Below are positions 24,880-33,552 of a stretch of DNA of 64,000 nt, piece after piece. The first letter of the stretch is position 1; every line of letters begins with the position of its first letter. The notes below the pieces were generated by a model, which made no database searches, was not told where the DNA came from, and worked only from the letters and a program-made list of their open reading frames with translations. Origin of the DNA: Candidatus Gastranaerophilales bacterium (GTDB lineage Bacteria; Cyanobacteriota; Vampirovibrionia; Gastranaerophilales; Gastranaerophilaceae). The stretch lies in NCBI GenBank assembly GCA_944323255.1, contig CALURU010000007.1:1-64000 (forward strand), in the 5' to 3' direction. The translations under genes and the position numbers were made by a program.

Positions 24880-25179
24880 CTATGCTAATACTGACAAACC
24901 TTTGATCAAAGAATCTTCTTTTGCTTTTTGGTTTGCAACAAGATTATTTAAAATATTATTTTTAAATTCACTAGCTTTTTGCATTTTTTTGTAGTCAAAA
25001 CTTGAGGTTATCATACCGGAATTAACAAACACACGGCTACCTTTTTGCGCAACCCTTACCTGACTTCCGTATTGTTTTGCAACAGTATCAATTTCTGCAT
25101 TCGCTTTATTAAGCATAGCTTCTACATAACCGTCTACTTTACCAACAGTACTGACTCTGTTTAAAGAATTTACGTTCAT
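24880..25179 (-). CDS. hypothetical protein, 99 aa
   Basis: Not recognised. Start MNVNSLNRVSTV chosen because AAGGAG lies about 8 nt upstream; an in-frame ATG seven codons earlier has none. Soluble and helical: YVEAMLNKANAEIDTVAKQY, a short strand VRVAQKGSRVFVNSGMI, and a C-terminal helix ending LIKGLSVLA. No signal or membrane segment. Confidence 0.65.
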   Translation of the reverse strand: MNVNSLNRVSTVGKVDGYVEAMLNKANAEIDTVAKQYGSQVRVAQKGSRVFVNSGMITSSFDYKKMQKASEFKNNILNNLVANQKAKEDSLIKGLSVLA

Positions 25180-25247
25180 AATACATTCTCCTTTTTGCAT
25201 GTATTAAAACATGTAAATATTATTTTTGCTAGTCAACTTTATATTCT

Positions 25248-26507
25248 TTAGCAATTTTGAAATTCCTCAAAAGTATTCCTAATTACTTCATAACCTTTAA
25301 TAATAGTTTTGTAGTCAACTTTTTCAGAGGCAGAGTGCATATTATAAACATCTGCAAGACCTAAAAGCACAGGCATAAAGGTTTCACCATTTGCGTTTTT
25401 ATTATGGCAGTAGATATGCGTTTCGGCTCCTGCGTGGAAAGATGAAATATCATTTTTTATCCCTGCTCTTTCGCAGGCTTTTGTGTGAACTTTTTCAATT
25501 CTGTCATCTTTTGCTCTTTCAAACGGAAGAAGGTGAACCTCAAACTCAATCTTAGCTTCGGCAAGCCCTCTATGTTTTTCGTTAAATTTATCAACAATCG
25601 ACTGCATCAAATTCTTTAATTCGTTTTCTTTTTCAACACTTGCACTTCTTATTGAATAAGATGCCATCCCGAGAGTATTAATAATATTTGTAGAAGATTT
25701 TTTCATAATCTCTGTTATATAATCGTTCGTCTTGATTCCTTTTTCTACAATTGAAGCGACAGAGTTCTGGATTCCGCCTGCTACTATTGCTCCGAGGTTG
25801 CAGGAAGTAATTACCCCTGTTTCGTCTGAATAATAAGCGCCCTGCGGAAATTCTGCAAGAAGTTCCGCTATCATTTTTGCTGCATTCAATCTGGTTGCGT
25901 CCCCTATATCAATACCGGAGTGACCGCCTTTGAGCCCTCTTACGGTAACTTCTGCATTTGTATAACTAGCGCCTGATATTTGCAACTGGCCTAATTTATC
26001 CGCATCGCATACAAGAATATGTTTTGATTTGATTTTATTGAATTCAACATGCTCAACTCCGCTCATGCCGGACTCTTCATCACGTGTGAAAGTAATTTCC
26101 AGACCGCCGTGTGGAAATGCTCCCTCTCCTACGGGGAGGGTTGGGGAGGGGGTTAACTCTTTTGCAAGCATCAAAGCACAGGCAACGCCTACCTTATCAT
26201 CAGCACCTAGAGTTCTGCCTTCTGCTTTAATAAAATCTCCATCTGAATAAATATTAACCGGGCTGTCATCACCTACGACATCCATGTGGGAAGAAAGCAT
26301 CAAAGGTTCTTTTGCTGGATCCGTTGCGGGTACATTAATGTAAACATTTCCGTAATCGTCACATCTTGAGTCAATATTATTATTTTTGCAAAAATCAAGT
26401 ATCCAGTTTATAACATTTTCTTCCTTTAGAGAAGGAGATGGTATTGATACCAGATTACAAAAAATATCTAAAACTTCATTTTCAGCTCTTAATTTATTTA
26501 GTTCCAT
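25248..26507 (-). CDS. PepT-like M20 metallopeptidase with a repeat-derived insert
   Basis: 419 residues. Family metal-site motifs: SSHMDVVGDDSP, TLGADDKVGVACAL, TFTRDEESGMSG (catalytic EE), and a late AGAETHIYCH. It probably cleaves tri- or small peptides in the cytoplasm, as PepT does. Start at 26507 because AGGAG lies 6 nt upstream. Residues about 119-131 (LTPSPTLPVGEGA) are encoded by a GC-rich palindromic repeat (26118-26152) of the kind found between genes here, inserted in frame just before the DEE strand. Confidence 0.88.
   Translation of the reverse strand: MELNKLRAENEVLDIFCNLVSIPSPSLKEENVINWILDFCKNNNIDSRCDDYGNVYINVPATDPAKEPLMLSSHMDVVGDDSPVNIYSDGDFIKAEGRTLGADDKVGVACALMLAKELTPSPTLPVGEGAFPHGGLEITFTRDEESGMSGVEHVEFNKIKSKHILVCDADKLGQLQISGASYTNAEVTVRGLKGGHSGIDIGDATRLNAAKMIAELLAEFPQGAYYSDETGVITSCNLGAIVAGGIQNSVASIVEKGIKTNDYITEIMKKSSTNIINTLGMASYSIRSASVEKENELKNLMQSIVDKFNEKHRGLAEAKIEFEVHLLPFERAKDDRIEKVHTKACERAGIKNDISSFHAGAETHIYCHNKNANGETFMPVLLGLADVYNMHSASEKVDYKTIIKGYEVIRNTFEEFQNC
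26118..26152 (-). repeat. palindromic repeat inside the PepT-like gene
   Basis: On the + strand CTCCCTCTCCTACGGGGAGG and GTTGGGGAGGGGGT, the same family as 16.63, 33.0 and 41.36 kb. The reading frame stays open and yields the peptide LTPSPTLPVGEG. Confidence 0.8.
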
Positions 26508-26529
26508 AATATTCTCCTGTTTCACTTTG

Positions 26530-26571
26530 AATTTAGAAGTTTAGTAGTTTAGCAGTTTAGGAGTTAAGAAG
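26530..26571. repeat. TTTAGNAG octamer tandem repeat
   Basis: Units GTTTAGTA, GTTTAGCA, GTTTAGGA, GTTAAGAA run in tandem upstream of the PepT-like gene. This is a second octamer family distinct from TAGTCACT. Confidence 0.6.
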
Positions 26572-26613
26572 ATATTTTTATTTTTCTAAACTTATCACTT
26601 TCCAAACTTTCCT

Positions 26614-26805
26614 TCATCTTCCGATAAAAAATCTTCTGCTCGTTCCGTCTCCGCCGATCTTTACCGATACGGGACGCAGACATTTCGGGCATCTGCCGAC
26701 ATAAGCGGTTCCGGTTCTATTTTTGTATAACCTGCCGTACACGTGGCAACACTCAAACCAGATTCCAAGAAAAGCTCTTTTTTTATTATTGTTTTCATCT
26801 TCCAC
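26614..26805 (-). CDS. small zinc-ribbon-like protein, 63 aa
   Basis: GTG start at 26805 with AAAGGA 9 nt upstream. The sequence carries IWFECCHVYGRLYKNRTG and YVGRCPKCLRPVSVKIG, two cysteine pairs about 23 residues apart that could bind one zinc. It overlaps the end of the GHL10 gene by 11 nt, so it is coupled to it. I do not know its function; the compact conserved-looking core suggests a real family. Confidence 0.72.
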   Translation of the reverse strand: MEDENNNKKRAFLGIWFECCHVYGRLYKNRTGTAYVGRCPKCLRPVSVKIGGDGTSRRFFIGR

Positions 26806-28612
26806 GCTTTGTATCCTTTTGCTGCATTTGTTCTGCTTCTGCCTGCGAAGGTATTACCACTTCTTTTCTACCCCTGAATATACTTTCAGTAAGTGTGCTA
26901 ACATAATTATCTGTAAGGTGCGCATAATCAAAAATAATTATACCGCCTAGAGCGTATTTTCTTGCAGCATGAATTTGCTTAATCAAATCAGACGCTGCAC
27001 CGTTCATAAATGTTACGAACAAACCGGCATATAGTTTTGTACTTGAAGATTTGTTTCTTAAAACTTGATCCATCAATCCCATTGCAGTTTTATCATCACA
27101 TGTTAAAAACAGCGGTGTAAATCCGTCAACAAAATTATTCATAGACCACGTTCTCCAATCCTGCATTTTTGTATCTAATGCCATAGCTCTGTTTGGAAAT
27201 ATTACTGCCGTTATTGCTATTTTATTATACCGGCAAAGATGGCTTACACGTCTTACGAAACTAGTAACCTTATTACAGCGATAGAACTTCCACTGATACC
27301 AGAGAGGGTCGCTTGTTTTTAACAAAACAGGATCAACCCCGTACATATTTTTAAATTCAGTCCGGGCATATTTTGTATATCCCCAATTTGATAAATCATA
27401 AGTAGAATAAGAAGGGTCAAGCGTTTGCGGATACCTTATATAGTCAAGATTTATTCCGTCAGGTCTGTAATTTGTAATTATTTCACTCAAGAGCGCATAC
27501 AAGAAGTTCTGAACTTCAGGGTTTGCCGGATCAATAAAATATCCATTATGTTCTGATACCGAATAATCTATCTGGGAGGATTCTGCCATTTTCTTCCTGC
27601 AATTTGCCCAATCCGGTCTTTTTGCAAGAATATACTCCGGATTAGTTTCCGGCGGTTTATTTCCGGCATAAAAAGTTTCAAACCAGATATGAACTTTTAT
27701 TCCTCTCTTATGAGCCTCTCTTATCCATATTTTCAGAGGATCAAAGCCGACAAAATCTTCGTTTTGCCTTATAAAGCCATACTTAGTCATTGTATTTGAA
27801 GGAAATATTGTTTTTCCGTGATAATAAGTTTCTAAAAATATGTTATTAACACCAATAGCTGCAAGATTGTCCAGACTTTTTATAATATCCTTTTCATTAT
27901 AAAAAGTCGGTCTTATCCAAACACCTTTCAATTCTGCTTGATCGTAAGGAATAACCGTTGACATTGCAAGGTTTGCATAATCAATTGCACGGGAAGCATA
28001 TTTCTGGGAATCTTCTGTATTTTTCTGCGCTTTATCTATATAATCATTAGCTTTTGCAATATTTTGCTGCGTTCTTTTAGGGTTATAATTAGATGTACTC
28101 TGAATATAATAGAGCATCATGTTTTGGACTTCTTTTATCCGCTCTCTTGCAGTATAAAGAAATGTATCGGAAGTTATGTATGAAGTTATTATTTTTTTAT
28201 TGTAGTCAATAGAGATTTTCGCCCCTATCATAATATTTTCATTAATCCATTTTTTAGCCTGTCCGTGCCCGCTTATAACAAGCCCGTTTGCCGGAATTAA
28301 TGAATCCGCTCCACTAAGAGAAGTAACAGTATCACCGGTCACGATAGCTTCTGTTCCGTATTCATTTGTACCGGTTCTATAACCAAAAGCCGGAGTATAA
28401 ACAACAAGCTGATTTGCACCTCTAAGCCCCGGATAATTTATTCCCTTCCAGTTCGTACTGACTTTCGGGTCTACAATATCAACTTTGTACATTGACTGGT
28501 TAAAAATAACTTCGTTATTTTTAGGCACATAAGGAGAATAAACATCCAAAGCAAAAGCTTTAGTACATATTAAAAATATTGATAATAAAAATACCCAAAC
28601 TCTGCTCTTCAT
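26795..28612 (-). CDS. secreted GHL10-family glycoside hydrolase
   Basis: 605 residues. Signal peptide MKSRVWVFLLSIFLICTKAFA, an N-terminal beta domain (about 25-165), a helical linker of A/N/K-rich repeats (about 170-220), then a TIM-barrel domain with GVWIRPTFYNEKDI, GIKVHIWFETFYAGN and RPDGINLDYIRYPQ. This matches the GHL10 (DUF187) family that includes E. coli DigH, which cuts denuded peptidoglycan glycans; a similar cell-wall role is likely. Start by AAAGGA 8 nt upstream; the frame runs further but without a site. Confidence 0.87.
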   Translation of the reverse strand: MKSRVWVFLLSIFLICTKAFALDVYSPYVPKNNEVIFNQSMYKVDIVDPKVSTNWKGINYPGLRGANQLVVYTPAFGYRTGTNEYGTEAIVTGDTVTSLSGADSLIPANGLVISGHGQAKKWINENIMIGAKISIDYNKKIITSYITSDTFLYTARERIKEVQNMMLYYIQSTSNYNPKRTQQNIAKANDYIDKAQKNTEDSQKYASRAIDYANLAMSTVIPYDQAELKGVWIRPTFYNEKDIIKSLDNLAAIGVNNIFLETYYHGKTIFPSNTMTKYGFIRQNEDFVGFDPLKIWIREAHKRGIKVHIWFETFYAGNKPPETNPEYILAKRPDWANCRKKMAESSQIDYSVSEHNGYFIDPANPEVQNFLYALLSEIITNYRPDGINLDYIRYPQTLDPSYSTYDLSNWGYTKYARTEFKNMYGVDPVLLKTSDPLWYQWKFYRCNKVTSFVRRVSHLCRYNKIAITAVIFPNRAMALDTKMQDWRTWSMNNFVDGFTPLFLTCDDKTAMGLMDQVLRNKSSSTKLYAGLFVTFMNGAASDLIKQIHAARKYALGGIIIFDYAHLTDNYVSTLTESIFRGRKEVVIPSQAEAEQMQQKDTKRGR

Positions 28613-28669
28613 CCCCGTTTGTCCTTTATATTTTATTATAGAACCATAATGGAATAAATACAAGAATAT

Positions 28670-30100
28670 TTATTTAATCTTTATCTTAAAAAGAGATGCA
28701 GATTTTAAACTGTATTCATCAAGAACTTCTGCATTTTGATTAAACCACTTTTTTGCAGCCTCTATATCTTTTTCAAAAGTCCAGCTTCCTTTTACAAATA
28801 AAATATAATATATTCCTGCAGGAAGTCCGTTAAAATCGGAAATCATAAACTTTTCAGAGAGTTTTTCATCAGTAGGATAAGCTGCACTTATTGCTGCCGG
28901 AAGGGGGTAAATCTTTGAATAATACGAATAAGCAGTCAACGAGCCATAGTACAAATAAATCTTTTCGCCCTCGTTTTTCGAAGAAATTATCCCGAGAAGA
29001 GGCTTGACATCCTGCCTTAAATAACTTACATTTCCTCTAACATATTCTTTTGCAAAATTAAAATACCCGAAACCGAAAAATATCAATGCGGCAAAAAGGA
29101 GTATTTTTGATTTGATATTATCTTTTAAATTATCAAGGGGGTAAATAATTATGAGCATTAAGACAGGTAATAGAAATAAACAAAGCCGCCTTTCAAAGGG
29201 ATAAATTTTAAAAAATGCTGCAATAAGAGTTATCGCTGTAATCAATAATAAATTCCAGAAATAAAATCTTTTATATTTATATAAATAACAAAATCCCGCA
29301 ACAAGTAATATCAGGAATAAAAGCGGGAATGAGTAATATTGAAAAAGAAATTCAAAGTTTAGTTTATAAATCTCCGGTGAAAATATATCAAACCCCCTTT
29401 GCCAGTATTCAGACAAATATGCAGAAGCACTGACTTTTGAAAGATTTAAAACATAATAAAACAAACTAAAAATGAAAGGTACAATAAAAGAAAGCAGCAT
29501 TCTTAAATTTTTCTTTGTAATGATCCACGCTACACAGAATCCCGCAAGCATTATATAAGCAGGAAAAGAGAGCATTACGCAAATTAGCCAGAAAAACCCG
29601 AGTAAAAAATATTGCAGGGAAGATAATTTTATATTTTCAAGCTTTGATGCCGCAAATAAAATTATTATAGAGACAAGAACGTCCGAAGAATACTGTTTGA
29701 AAGCCTGAGAATAAAACAAAAGCTGGTATGAAATTGCGAAAGTAAACAAACCTAGAGCTTTTACCCAGAAGTTTTTAAAATATTCTTTCAATAACATATA
29801 AAATAAAAAAACAGAAATAAGGCTTGAAATAAACGGAAACCACCTGAAACAAAGTTCATTTATACCAAGAGTTGAAGAAATAAATTTAGATATTACCAGA
29901 AACAAATACGGCGTCGATTGAAAATAATTTAGCGGTAAAAATAGGGCAGTATAATTTCTTTCAAAAATATTCTGTGCAAGCAAAATTTCATCAGTAAAAA
30001 ATGAGTTGTTAATTAAGTACGCATCTAACCTTAAATATATAGCAAGCAGAAAAATAAGTATAAAAATAAAATTTCTAACATTAAAATTTTTCAAAATCAT
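28670..30100 (-). CDS. multispanning GT39-like glycosyltransferase
   Basis: 476 residues with about ten hydrophobic segments. The first luminal loop has FFTDEILLAQNIF, the acidic DE position typical of GT-C enzymes (ArnT/PMT type) that use polyprenyl-phosphate sugars. A C-terminal soluble tail contains GIYYILFVKGSW. It is similar in layout and sequence to the protein at 52.1 kb (shared PxYLxLxxxKFx, FAKEYV-like and LPxGxYYxL elements). Two GGGGGTAAAT motifs lie inside the gene (28903, 29137). TAGGAAAT precedes the ATG. Confidence 0.82.
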   Translation of the reverse strand: MILKNFNVRNFIFILIFLLAIYLRLDAYLINNSFFTDEILLAQNIFERNYTALFLPLNYFQSTPYLFLVISKFISSTLGINELCFRWFPFISSLISVFLFYMLLKEYFKNFWVKALGLFTFAISYQLLFYSQAFKQYSSDVLVSIIILFAASKLENIKLSSLQYFLLGFFWLICVMLSFPAYIMLAGFCVAWIITKKNLRMLLSFIVPFIFSLFYYVLNLSKVSASAYLSEYWQRGFDIFSPEIYKLNFEFLFQYYSFPLLFLILLVAGFCYLYKYKRFYFWNLLLITAITLIAAFFKIYPFERRLCLFLLPVLMLIIIYPLDNLKDNIKSKILLFAALIFFGFGYFNFAKEYVRGNVSYLRQDVKPLLGIISSKNEGEKIYLYYGSLTAYSYYSKIYPLPAAISAAYPTDEKLSEKFMISDFNGLPAGIYYILFVKGSWTFEKDIEAAKKWFNQNAEVLDEYSLKSASLFKIKIK

Positions 30101-30186
30101 ATTTCCTATTTTGTCACACTAAAACTAAACTACAAATTCTACCTATATATAAAATTCTACCTATTCAGCCGGCAAAACTGCGGAAT

Positions 30187-30978
30187 TTACTCCTCACACT
30201 GGTATGCCCAGGCAGAATGGTTGTGGATACTCTCCAGAGATTCGCACTCGACTTCAAACGAGTCGATTATATCATTATTTCTCAAAAGCAATACAACATC
30301 TCTTAAAACATCTTCAACAAACTTAGGATTATTGTAAGCTTTTTCCGTCACGAATTTTTCATCCTCTCTTTTAAGAAGCGGGAACAATTCGCAAGAAGCA
30401 CACTTTTCGATATCCTTTACCAAATCCTCAAGCCAGATATGCTCGTCTTCAGGATAAGTAACCTTAACAGAAACAATTGCCCTCTGATTATGTGCACCGT
30501 ATTCCGAAATCTCTTTTGAACAAGGACAAAGCGTTGTAACAGGAACTTTTACCCCAAGGTAAAATCTGTATTCCTCCTCCTCTTCTCCGTAATTATCAAG
30601 AATACCTTCAAACGTGCAATCATAGCACATCGGAGCGGAAATTCCCGTAACCGGAGCTTTTTTATCTATAAAATATTTAAAATCAAGTTTTAAATATCCG
30701 CTTTTTGCATCAAGTTTTTTTATAATTGCTTCAACACAGCCTTTTGTATCAATGCCCAGAGTTTTTTTACTCCGCCACTCATTCAGCACCTCAACAAAGC
30801 GTGACATATGAGTACCTTTGTAATGAGCAGGAAGAGAAACACCGGCAGTTGCAGAAGAATAAATAACAATATCCTCCTTATCCTTCCTCTGAATAGTCAG
30901 AGGAAGTTCAAAACCTTTTATACCGACTTTTTGAATCTCTACACCCCGAGTGTCAGATTGATTCTGAACATCTTTCAT
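30187..30978 (-). CDS. folE2: GTP cyclohydrolase IB (FolE2)
   Basis: Converts GTP to 7,8-dihydroneopterin triphosphate, the first step of folate synthesis, using a metal other than obligatory zinc. 263 residues. Motifs SLPAHYKGTHMSRFVEVLNE and CPCSKEISEYGAHNQRA identify the COG1469 family. Its start lies one base after the stop of the 107-aa gene upstream, with GAGGG/GGAAA inside that gene, so the two are coupled. Confidence 0.95.
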   Translation of the reverse strand: MKDVQNQSDTRGVEIQKVGIKGFELPLTIQRKDKEDIVIYSSATAGVSLPAHYKGTHMSRFVEVLNEWRSKKTLGIDTKGCVEAIIKKLDAKSGYLKLDFKYFIDKKAPVTGISAPMCYDCTFEGILDNYGEEEEEYRFYLGVKVPVTTLCPCSKEISEYGAHNQRAIVSVKVTYPEDEHIWLEDLVKDIEKCASCELFPLLKREDEKFVTEKAYNNPKFVEDVLRDVVLLLRNNDIIDSFEVECESLESIHNHSAWAYQCEE

Positions 30979-30979
30979 T

Positions 30980-31303
30980 TTATATTTCCAATCCCTCGAA
31001 GCTCTTTTCTTCTAATGCAATAAGAAGCTTTAATGCAGCAACCCTTTGAACCTTAGGCGGAGCATTGCGTAAAAGCTCTACCGCTTTCAGCATAACAGGA
31101 TCATTATCATACCAGCGGTTTCCCTTACCTTGATATGTGTTTATAATTTCATAAACGTGTTCAATCACTTCTCCCGCAACTTGTTCCTGAAGCTGAAGCA
31201 TAAATTCTGCCGCCTCGGTTTTCGTATCGTCAGGAGAAAGTCTTAATAGCTCTAAAGCCTCTTTCAAAATAGGATCTCTGTCATACCAGCGTTTGTTAAT
31301 CAT
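30980..31303 (-). CDS. hypothetical protein with an internal duplication, 107 aa
   Basis: Two related halves: RWYDRDPILKEALELLRLSP (residues about 5-24) and RWYDNDPVMLKAVELLRNAP (about 63-82), each followed by an amphipathic helix. The RWYDxDP motif followed by an ALELLR helix suggests a small repeated binding module. GAGGAAAAG precedes the ATG. It is in an operon with folE2. Function unknown. Confidence 0.78.
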   Translation of the reverse strand: MINKRWYDRDPILKEALELLRLSPDDTKTEAAEFMLQLQEQVAGEVIEHVYEIINTYQGKGNRWYDNDPVMLKAVELLRNAPPKVQRVAALKLLIALEEKSFEGLEI

Positions 31304-31370
31304 CTTTTCCTCGCATTCTTATAAATATTATTGTATTATAAAATATGTAATATTAAAAGGGTGTTAAATT

Positions 31371-31811
31371 ATGAAAATTCTACTTATTAATGGTGCAAAC
31401 TTGAATATGCTCGGACAAAGAGAGCCTGAAAAATACGGTCACACAACACTTTCGGATATCGAAAAAGCAGTTATCGAAAAAGGGAACTCTCTTGGTGCAG
31501 AGGTTGATGTCTGGCAGAGTAATCACGAAGGTGATATTGTAGACAAAATCCAATCGGCAAAAGGGATTTACGACGGAATCTTAATTAATGCGGGCGGTTA
31601 CACGCACACCAGCGTAGTTATCCGAGATGCCATTTCTGCGGTTCAAATACCGGCAGTTGAAATTCATATGACTAATATTCACGCCAGAGAAGAATTTCGT
31701 CATACTTCATTACTTTCAGCTGTTTGTATTGCTCAGGTTGTAGGTTTCAAGGAACTAAGTTACACACTTGCAACAGAAGGTTTGGTAAATTACTTAAAGA
31801 AAATGTCATAA
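31371..31811 (+). CDS. aroQ: 3-dehydroquinate dehydratase, type II
   Basis: Dehydrates 3-dehydroquinate to 3-dehydroshikimate; aroE, two steps along the same route, lies convergent at 32 kb. 146 residues. LLINGANLNMLGQREP, SNHEGDIVDKI, NAGGYTHTSVVIRDA and NIHAREEFRHTS contain the catalytic Tyr-loop, Asn and His residues of the family. AAAGGGTG lies before the ATG. Confidence 0.96.
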   Translation: MKILLINGANLNMLGQREPEKYGHTTLSDIEKAVIEKGNSLGAEVDVWQSNHEGDIVDKIQSAKGIYDGILINAGGYTHTSVVIRDAISAVQIPAVEIHMTNIHAREEFRHTSLLSAVCIAQVVGFKELSYTLATEGLVNYLKKMS

Positions 31812-31814
31812 AAA

Positions 31815-31840
31815 AAACTTCCCGGAAGGGAAGCTTTTTG
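31815..31840 (+). terminator. aroQ terminator
   Basis: CTTCCC-GGAA-GGGAAG followed by CTTTTTG, a few bases after the aroQ stop. Confidence 0.75.
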
Positions 31841-31970
31841 TTTCTCTTTTCCTCGTGTAATTCTAACTCGTGTTAATGTTTTATACTCTCTTATGTATTT
31901 ATAAAGTCTAATTTAGAAGGCTGATTTCAAGACGCAGTAATATCGTTACAAATATTTACAATCTATATTA

Positions 31971-32810
31971 TCATAGAGCCTCTAGCGCAGCAATTTTCAT
32001 GATTTTAGTATCAGGTTTTTTACCCGTCCAAATTTCCATTGCTCTTTCTGCCTGATATATAAGCATGTCCAGCCCGCCAATAGTTTTTAACCCCCGTTTT
32101 TGAGCTTCCTGTATCAAAACAGTTTTTGTCGGATTATAAACAATATCATACACTATTGTATCTGGAGAAAGTTTATCAAGATCCACTCTCTCAACCGGCA
32201 TCTGATCAGCCATAAAACCTTTCATACCAATAGGAGTTGCATTTACAAGAATAGAAGTACCGGCTAATGAGCGAATATTCTGGATTTGATACACATTAAA
32301 AGTAATTTCCGGAAACTTTGCTCTTACATATTCAAGTGTTTGGCGGGAATTTATAATATTTCTTGTATAAAAATCTATTTCTTTAATTCCTCTCTCTGCC
32401 AATCCGACAACTGCGGCTCTTGAAGCGCCGCCAGTACCTAAAATACTCGCATTTTTTCCTCTCAAATCTATTTCATCCGGAATTGCCCGCTTAAATCCGT
32501 AAATATCCGTGTTGTAACCAAAGAAAGACTTGTCCTCCATTACTTTTATAGTATTAACGCATCCTGCAATATTTGCATACTCATCGATATCATCAAGAAA
32601 CAATGACATTGGAACCTTTAACGGAATAGTTACATTAAAACCATTGTAACCGTTTGCTTTTATGTATTTAATTCTATTTATTAAATCTTCCGGCGGAGTT
32701 TCCATTATATCATATACACCCTCAACCCCCATACTTTCAAGTCCTGCTTTTTGAATAATGGCAGAAATTGAATGTCCTAAAGGATATCCGATTATACCTA
32801 ATTTATACAT
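31971..32810 (-). CDS. aroE: shikimate dehydrogenase
   Basis: NADPH-dependent reduction of 3-dehydroshikimate. 279 residues starting MYKLGIIGYPLGHS, with GGAGGGG 8 nt upstream deciding the start. Substrate-site NGFNVTIPLK (catalytic Lys), nucleotide-binding ILGTGGASRA and the later VNATPIGM are present. It converges on aroQ across 159 nt. Confidence 0.96.
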   Translation of the reverse strand: MYKLGIIGYPLGHSISAIIQKAGLESMGVEGVYDIMETPPEDLINRIKYIKANGYNGFNVTIPLKVPMSLFLDDIDEYANIAGCVNTIKVMEDKSFFGYNTDIYGFKRAIPDEIDLRGKNASILGTGGASRAAVVGLAERGIKEIDFYTRNIINSRQTLEYVRAKFPEITFNVYQIQNIRSLAGTSILVNATPIGMKGFMADQMPVERVDLDKLSPDTIVYDIVYNPTKTVLIQEAQKRGLKTIGGLDMLIYQAERAMEIWTGKKPDTKIMKIAALEAL

Positions 32811-33411
32811 AAATCTTTCCCCTCCTTGAATAATTATACAAAAAATCAATTATAATGCCAAGATAAGCTATAAAGTTACATTTATTCAAGTCTACATCAC
32901 ATTAATTAGACAAGTGCTGTTTTCTGCTCCTATTTTAGGGGGGGGGTAAATGTATTGGGCTGGGCGGTCACTTTCCCCTCGCCCCTTGTGGGAGAGGGAG
33001 CAGTCGTGCATGAGCCGTTAGGCGAAGGCTACGAATGCGGGTGAGGGGCTAAATAAAGTTAGTAGGTCGGGCTACGCCTGACATTCCCCTCGCCCCTTTG
33101 GGGAGAGGAAATATTAGATTGCAAATCTGGGTAAAACTGTCTCTACAAGCGGGTTTTACCCCCCCCCCCCTAATAGCTGAAAGCCTTGCAGGGAAAGCAT
33201 AGAGGTATTTTTATTTTCCGTCAAGTCTACCATTAATTCCATTCAGATCACATATCCTTTGATTATTATATATTATATATTCCACATGTAAGGGTGTTAG
33301 TAACACTTATTCTATAAAATTTTTACAATTCGTTACATCTCAATCCTTTATTTTTATTTGACTTGAAACTTTAGCTATTTTAAGGTAAACTTAACACATT
33401 AAGGAGGTTGT
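32811..33411. repeat. 601-nt gap with GC-rich repeats and one arm of a long inverted repeat
   Basis: Contains nine Gs followed by TAAATG (32938-32951), CCCCTCGCCCCTTGTGGGAG and GCGGGTGAGGGG repeats (about 32978-33050), GTAGGTCGGGC..GCCTGACATT (33061-33086), CCCCTCGCCCCTTTGGGGAG (33087-33108), and the inverted-repeat arm at 33129-33289 including a run of 12 Cs (33159-33170). The last 120 nt are AT-rich upstream sequence of the 40-aa gene. Confidence 0.75.
33129..33289 (-). repeat. left arm of a 155-161 bp inverted repeat
   Basis: Reverse complement of 41141-41295, nearly identical apart from an indel in an AT run and G-tract length. It includes GGAATTAATGGTAGACTTG, CTATGCTTTCCCTGCAAGGC and the GGGTAAAAC..GTTTTACCC palindrome. 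Confidence 0.88.
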
Positions 33412-33534
33412 ATGCACGAATACGTTTTCAAAATGAAAAAAGGTGATATAGAAATTGAACTTAAATCCGATGATTTAGAGTTCGTTGAAGAACAGTTAAA
33501 TAAATGGAGAGAAGAACTTCTTCAAGATAAATAA
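33412..33534 (+). CDS. 40-aa small protein, paralog of the next gene's N-terminus
   Basis: Starts MHEYVFKMKKGDIEIELKSD and continues with DLEFVEEQLNKWREEL, ending LQDK. A perfect AAGGAGG site lies before the ATG. It aligns with the first 33 residues of the 249-aa protein starting 19 nt downstream (YSFKITKGKYQLSL..DQFAKW), so the pair share a small strand-strand-helix module. Function unknown. Confidence 0.75.
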   Translation: MHEYVFKMKKGDIEIELKSDDLEFVEEQLNKWREELLQDK

Positions 33535-33552
33535 TGCAGGTTAGGGTTTAAA

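Noticed and set aside
32811..33411. insertion sequence remnant
   Set aside because: Palindromes and inverted repeats are present but no transposase fragment or target duplication was found.
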